In this document: positions 60,693-64,000 of the stretch, in pieces
How the letters are laid out: the number at the start of each line of letters is the position of its first letter
How positions within the stretch are numbered: the first letter of the stretch is position 1
From: JACQQW01 sp964520655
GTDB lineage: Bacteria; Omnitrophota; Gorgyraeia; Zapsychrales; Fredricksoniimonadaceae
DNA: 64,000 nt
Direction of reading: 5' to 3'
NCBI GenBank assembly: GCA_964520655.1
Contig: CAZFNI010000002.1
Location: 62,001 to 126,000 of the forward strand
Made by a program: the position numbers and the translations under genes
The notes under the pieces: generated by a model
The model's database searches: none
Told to the model about the DNA's origin: nothing
Seen by the model: the letters and a program-made list of their open reading frames with translations, nothing else

Positions 60693-61736
60693 TTAACTTG
60701 TATATTTGAACATCGCCTCTACTGTTTTTAATGCTTTAATACGAATAGACTCCTCAACGGTAATTATGTCTTGTCGCTCTGGTTTCCTTAATACTCTTAA
60801 AATATCCGTTAGAGTATTGGATTTCATATACTCGCACAAAGCGCAGGAACCAACGATTTTCTTGCTCGGATACTCTGATTCAATCCGAGAAGCTAACCCG
60901 CATTCGGTGAGCATCAAAAACTCTTCTGCTGTTGATTCGCGCATATAGGTCAGCATTTGTGAGGTACTGCCGACAAAATCTGAAGACCGGCAGACGGAAA
61001 GAGAACACTCGGGATGGCTGAGAATTTTTGCCTCTGGATATTCCGTTCTAACTTTAAAGACCATTTCCGGATTGAAGTTTTCGTGGACATGACAACAGCC
61101 GTTGAAAAATTGAATATCTTTTCTAACACCTCTTTTGTTCATTTCTTCACGTAAATTTTCTCCCATATATCGATCCGGAAGAAAATAAATCCTGTTATTG
61201 GGAATATTGGCAATTACCTCGTAAACATTGGCAGAAGTAACACACACATCACATTCTGCCTTGACGGAAGCCGAAGTGTTAACGTAACAAACAAAAGTGT
61301 AACCTTGGAATTCTTTTCGTAAGGTCCGTATCTGATCCACCGTAATCGAGTCGGCCAGACTGCAACCACCTGATTTAGCCGGTAGAAGCACTTCTTTGCC
61401 AGGATTAAGAATTTTAGCTGTCTCTCCCATAAAACGGACAGCTGTAAAGACAATAATAGAAGCCTTGGTCTCCACAGCTTTCCGGCTTAAAAACAGCGAA
61501 TCACCAGTAAAATCACTGACGCCATAAATAATTTCAGGACTGACATAAGAATGTGCCAGAATGACGGCGTTCTTCTCCTTTTTTAACCGATTGATTTCAT
61601 TGATCAACACAACCAGTTCTTCGCACTTCTTCAAAGAGTACTGACAGACCGTCCCGCCTATTTTTATATTCTTCAGCCGTTGGTACAGTTGTTCCGCAGT
61701 TATTTCAAGTGAAAGAGAAATCGTCATATTCTTCAT
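60693..61736 (-). CDS. nadA2: Quinolinate synthase A (copy 2)
   Basis: A second NadA of 347 residues, by eye about two-thirds identical to the copy at 36.7-37.8 kb over the whole length. All three cluster cysteines are kept (CDVCVTSAN, LTECGL, VGSCALC). It sits in an anaerobic/nitrosative operon between a PNPOx-fold gene and nrdD, while copy 1 sits with metX. This suggests condition-specific isozymes of an oxygen- and NO-sensitive Fe-S enzyme. Confidence 0.94.
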   Translation of the reverse strand: MKNMTISLSLEITAEQLYQRLKNIKIGGTVCQYSLKKCEELVVLINEINRLKKEKNAVILAHSYVSPEIIYGVSDFTGDSLFLSRKAVETKASIIVFTAVRFMGETAKILNPGKEVLLPAKSGGCSLADSITVDQIRTLRKEFQGYTFVCYVNTSASVKAECDVCVTSANVYEVIANIPNNRIYFLPDRYMGENLREEMNKRGVRKDIQFFNGCCHVHENFNPEMVFKVRTEYPEAKILSHPECSLSVCRSSDFVGSTSQMLTYMRESTAEEFLMLTECGLASRIESEYPSKKIVGSCALCEYMKSNTLTDILRVLRKPERQDIITVEESIRIKALKTVEAMFKYTS

Positions 61737-61767
61737 GCAAGAATTCTTTTAGAATTATAAACAGCCA

Positions 61768-62157
61768 TCATGAAATAAGCGCTTCTGTTTTCTCGATTCT
61801 CACTACAAGAGCGCCTCTTGCCCAAGGGAATTCGGTCTTAACCAGATCGGCCATCGCCCCTTCTGAATGAACCTCGCCTCTGCCTGAAATCCTATACCCT
61901 TGCCCTTTTTTCCCGTCTGCTCTTTGCACTTCACTTGAGGCAACCAGCAGTTGAATTCGAGGGTTCTTCTTTAAATTTTCTTCGGTCTGAAAGTATTTCC
62001 CCGCTGGAAGGGCAATGACACCGCCATCCCGGATGCCGATCTTTCGCAACCGATATCCCCAAGCGGCGACCGTGTGAGGACCCGATTCGGATGCCGTCGT
62101 GATGGCGATCCATTCGGTCTTGTCGAGGACTTCTCTGCATTTTTCGTCAAATGTCAT
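61768..62157 (-). CDS. Pyridoxamine 5'-phosphate oxidase-fold protein
   Basis: A 129-residue split-barrel flavin-binding protein. WIAITTASESGPHTVAAWGY followed by IALPAGKYFQTEENLKKNPR and RISGRGEVHSEG match the PNPOx-like general stress family. It is too short for true PdxH and lacks its C-terminal part; it may bind FMN, F420 or haem. Its ATG overlaps the preceding gene as ATGA. Confidence 0.83.
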   Translation of the reverse strand: MTFDEKCREVLDKTEWIAITTASESGPHTVAAWGYRLRKIGIRDGGVIALPAGKYFQTEENLKKNPRIQLLVASSEVQRADGKKGQGYRISGRGEVHSEGAMADLVKTEFPWARGALVVRIEKTEALIS

Positions 62158-62459
62158 AATTCTGCGTCTCCGTTTTTTACATCATGTGGCAATTCTTTTA
62201 CAAATCCCTTCTTCTGTAGAATGGCATAAATTTCCTTACAACTTCGCGCCAATGTGTGGACATCTCCCAAATTTGGGATGTCCCCGCGTTTCAACCGGGA
62301 CTCCCAATCGGACAAATCGATATCCAGAAATTCGAGCAATTTATAAGGGCATTCATCGCATCGGCCTTCACAGTTCCCATCAAAAGAGAGATTGAACGGT
62401 ATCTTTTCCCGCGCCTCTCTGATCAAATTCTCCATCGCTGTTTTTACGTCCGGTTTCAT
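62154..62459 (-). CDS. Cysteine-motif protein of unknown function
   Basis: A 101-residue protein with a metal-like motif NCEGRCDECPYKLLEFLDID (C-x3-C-x2-C) and a further Cys near residue 73 (LARSCKEIY), followed by DWESRLKRGDIPNLGDVHTL. Fe-S or zinc binding is likely but the family is not recognised. It is translationally coupled to the PNPOx-fold gene. Its start overlaps the end of the next upstream frame by 80 bases. Confidence 0.65.
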   Translation of the reverse strand: MKPDVKTAMENLIREAREKIPFNLSFDGNCEGRCDECPYKLLEFLDIDLSDWESRLKRGDIPNLGDVHTLARSCKEIYAILQKKGFVKELPHDVKNGDAEL

Positions 62460-62631
62460 GATCTCGTTTTTTGTGGTTCTTTTTACTCTCTAATCTCAAC
62501 AACAGCGGGTCTTTTTCTTGTCTCAACGGAAACTCAAATCCCTTTAAAACGCACCCCACCCCACCGGGAAAGCACACCGCTTTTCTCCGTCGGCAGAAAT
62601 CGTCTTCTCTTCGATGTTTACAGTCCCACAT
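62380..62631 (-). CDS. Short cysteine-rich protein
   Basis: An 83-residue frame with four cysteines in its first 27 residues (DCKHRREDDFCRRRKAVCFP then GGVGCVLKGFEFPL). The pattern looks like a small metal-binding knuckle protein. GGA lies seven bases before the ATG. The last 25-30 residues overlap the next gene and look like shadow sequence, so a natural 3' overlap or a frameshift near 62460-62480 is possible. It begins 30 bases after the hemerythrin gene. Confidence 0.5.
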   Translation of the reverse strand: MWDCKHRREDDFCRRRKAVCFPGGVGCVLKGFEFPLRQEKDPLLLRLESKKNHKKRDHETGRKNSDGEFDQRGAGKDTVQSLF

Positions 62632-62660
62632 TTCTTATTCCAAAATGCCGTGCCTTTCTT

Positions 62661-63143
62661 TTAATCTAAATGCACGTGGCAGCAAGTCTTATACTTATGC
62701 TCCGGCAAAGCTTCCATATTGCCGAAGACATTCTGACGCTCTTCATCGGATATAGACCGGTCAATGGCCGGATAAAGGATATTTTCTTCTTTATGATTAT
62801 GCTGTTTAAGAACATCCCACAACAATTGTTCCTCTTGATCGCTTTCCGGATCTTGGCACTGTACTTTTTTATGAACCTCCTCCAAGTGCGCCTTGATCTG
62901 GCGATGTTCTTGTCTCATCACCTCGGTCGGCCCGCCATTCTTCATGCCGGTTTTCTCTTCAAACAACGGGAATAGGATCTCTTCTTCCCAGACAATATGG
63001 CGCTGCAAACCAAATTTAAACTTCTTGAAATACTCTTTCGCTTGCGGATAGTCCTGCCTCTTGAGCTCCTGGAATTTCTTAAAATATCCGTCCAGTTGAT
63101 CATGATCATCCGCATAGAAAGCGGCTATCTTTTTTTCATCCAT
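62661..63143 (-). CDS. Hemerythrin HHE-domain protein
   Basis: A four-helix di-iron protein of 160 residues. Iron ligands are visible in order: HDQLD (helix 1), RHIVWEEEILFP (helix 2), EHRQIKAHL (helix 3) and QHNHKEENILYPAID (helix 4). The C-terminus ends TCCHVHLD, an extra Cys/His tail that could bind metal. This resembles YtfE/RIC-type or DNRA-linked hemerythrins that sense O2 or NO or repair Fe-S centres. AGGAGG precedes the ATG. Confidence 0.9.
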   Translation of the reverse strand: MDEKKIAAFYADDHDQLDGYFKKFQELKRQDYPQAKEYFKKFKFGLQRHIVWEEEILFPLFEEKTGMKNGGPTEVMRQEHRQIKAHLEEVHKKVQCQDPESDQEEQLLWDVLKQHNHKEENILYPAIDRSISDEERQNVFGNMEALPEHKYKTCCHVHLD

Positions 63144-63158
63144 GTCATCCTCCTGTTT

Positions 63159-63851
63159 TTAATCTTGTTGAAACGCGTAGTTAAAAATCGCCAAGGCATG
63201 AATGCTGGCAGTATCAAACAACGGGATACCCATGTCTTCCTTAATTAATAGAGGCAATTCTGTGCACCCAAGAATAATTCCCTGTGTCCCTTCGTTAGTT
63301 AATTTTAAGATAATCTCCCTGTGCTTTAACTCGTCTTCCTCGTCAATTCTTCCATGGCTTAACTTTTCCCAAATGGTTTTGTCAATATAACTCCGGTCTG
63401 CCTTGCCGGGAACAACAGTTTCAATCCCATAACCCTTAAATGTTTTCTGAAAGAATCCATACTCCATCGTAGCTTTGGTGCCCAGAAGGCCGACCTTCTT
63501 TAGGCGCGCCCTTTTGATGGCGTCCGCCGTTGCCTCCATGATGCTGAGCACTTTTATCGGAGAATGCCGCTGAATCGAGTCGTACGCATTATGCGGGGTA
63601 TTGGCGGCGATGGCCGCAAACTCGGCCCCGGCATCTTCAAGATCGCGGACGGCATTGACGATCATCGCTGACACTTTTTCCCATTGGTTCTTTTTAAAGA
63701 GACCGATGAGCTCTTCCAAATTCAAACTGCGGATCGTCATCTGCGGAAAATTCAATCCGCCGAATTTTTTATTAAACTCCCGGCAAATAATCTGGTAATA
63801 TTCAACGGTGGATTCGGGGCTCAACCCGCCGACAATTCCTATGTGTTTCAT
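63159..63851 (-). CDS. Aspartate/glutamate racemase-family protein (YgeA-like)
   Basis: A 230-residue Asp/Glu racemase-fold protein: IGIVGGLSPESTVEYYQIIC at the N-terminus, VGLLGTKATMEYGFFQKTF in the middle and LGCTELPLLIKED near the C-terminus. The second catalytic Cys (GCTE) is present, but the first, usually CxNT, reads IAANTPHNAY with Ala, so it may act on an unusual substrate or in one direction only. The ATG at 63851 with AAGGA is preferred to the one at 63866. It is the first gene of the long operon to nrdG. Confidence 0.85.
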   Translation of the reverse strand: MKHIGIVGGLSPESTVEYYQIICREFNKKFGGLNFPQMTIRSLNLEELIGLFKKNQWEKVSAMIVNAVRDLEDAGAEFAAIAANTPHNAYDSIQRHSPIKVLSIMEATADAIKRARLKKVGLLGTKATMEYGFFQKTFKGYGIETVVPGKADRSYIDKTIWEKLSHGRIDEEDELKHREIILKLTNEGTQGIILGCTELPLLIKEDMGIPLFDTASIHALAIFNYAFQQD

Positions 63852-63871
63852 AGGTTTTCCTTGCATAATTC

Positions 63872-63898
63872 ATAACATGTATTTATAATATATGTTAT
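63872..63898. promoter_or_regulatory. NsrR-like box between the racemase operon and the Rrf2 gene
   Basis: An interrupted 11-1-11 dyad: AACATGTATTT, one base, TAATATATGTT, with outer AT pairs extending it. Its left half differs from the established NsrR half-site AAGATGYATTT at one position only. A second inverted repeat (ATGTTA/TAACAT, 63892-63908) overlaps it. The placement between divergent genes, one being the Rrf2 regulator itself, fits autoregulation plus control of the minus-strand operon. Confidence 0.65.
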
Positions 63899-63937
63899 AT
63901 GGTAACATTACCCATTATTTAACACAAGGAGAAATTC

Positions 63938-64000
63938 ATGAAATTAACAAATTTTTGCGATTATTCGCTTCGAGTATTGATTTTTCTCGGGATCAAAGGC
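63938..64000 (+). CDS. Rrf2-family regulator, NsrR-like (partial)
   Basis: The first 21 codons of a gene that runs off the right edge: MKLTNFCDYSLRVLIFLGIK G. This is the characteristic Rrf2 N-terminus, close to the NsrR form (MQLTxFTDYGLRxLIYxA). AAGGAG precedes the ATG at ideal spacing. The context (hemerythrin, NnrS, NrdD, NsrR-type box) favours an NO-responsive NsrR, but the Fe-S cysteines lie outside the window. Confidence 0.82.
   Translation, partial: MKLTNFCDYSLRVLIFLGIKG

Overview
The window reads as a chromosomal segment of a Gram-negative bacterium with an electron-transport chain and flexible aerobic/anaerobic metabolism. It encodes complex I, a proton-translocating transhydrogenase, type II NADH dehydrogenase, anaerobic ribonucleotide reductase, ExbBD, periplasmic binding proteins and a lipoprotein. 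Nearly all genes lie on the minus strand in tightly packed, overlapping operons. The gene style and proteins such as DUF2934 and QueH would fit a candidate phylum such as Omnitrophota, but nothing in the sequence proves the taxonomy. No rRNA, tRNA or CRISPR array was recognised.

Layout. 1-2.95 kb: complex I genes nuoA-B-C-D-H, with nuoH running off the left edge. 3.0-6.6 kb: exbB/exbD, a small unknown protein, a flavin-reductase-like protein, a phosphatase, a family-4-like uracil-DNA glycosylase and a MazG-like pyrophosphohydrolase. 6.8-9.6 kb (plus strand): the three-gene transhydrogenase pntA1-A2-B. 9.6-17 kb: a secreted protein, a PilZ protein, a citrate synthase-PepA-stomatin-fumarase operon, and an HD-GYP response regulator. 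17-24.8 kb: a complete sulfate import and APS-reduction operon (sbp-cysTWA-cysH-cysD-cysN) behind an Rrf2/CymR-like regulator. 24.8-31.4 kb: a long string of overlapping repair, NAD kinase, HAD, response-regulator, aminotransferase, Nudix and QueH genes downstream of a cold-shock gene. 31.4-39.2 kb: a lipoprotein, an MFS transporter, LhgO/CDGSH, MetX/MetW, NadA and MiaB.

About 39.1-45.7 kb is an integrated mobile element abutting the 5' end of miaB. It carries a large serine recombinase, a PrimPol-helicase resembling the NrS-1 polymerase type, a SpoVG-family protein, a zinc-finger protein, an array of TGTGAG/CTCACA repeats that looks like a replication origin or multi-site operator, and two copies of a GC-rich 45-bp repeat. 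Beside it lies a decapitated response-regulator remnant. 45.9-53.1 kb is an accessory operon for chromate efflux (ChrB, ChrA), secreted beta-sandwich and beta-propeller proteins, and a ferric-type ABC importer.

53.3-64 kb is devoted to anaerobic and nitrosative physiology: NnrS, small DNA-repair and unknown proteins, NDH-2, NrdDG, a second NadA, hemerythrin and a racemase. The racemase-to-nrdG operon diverges from a truncated NsrR-like Rrf2 regulator across an inverted repeat that closely resembles an NsrR box. The main leads are the mobile element with its origin-like array, the putative NsrR circuit, the CysN fusion with a broken kinase P-loop in an APS-reductase operon, the duplicated NadA, and promoters placed so that pilZ and chrB would be leaderless.
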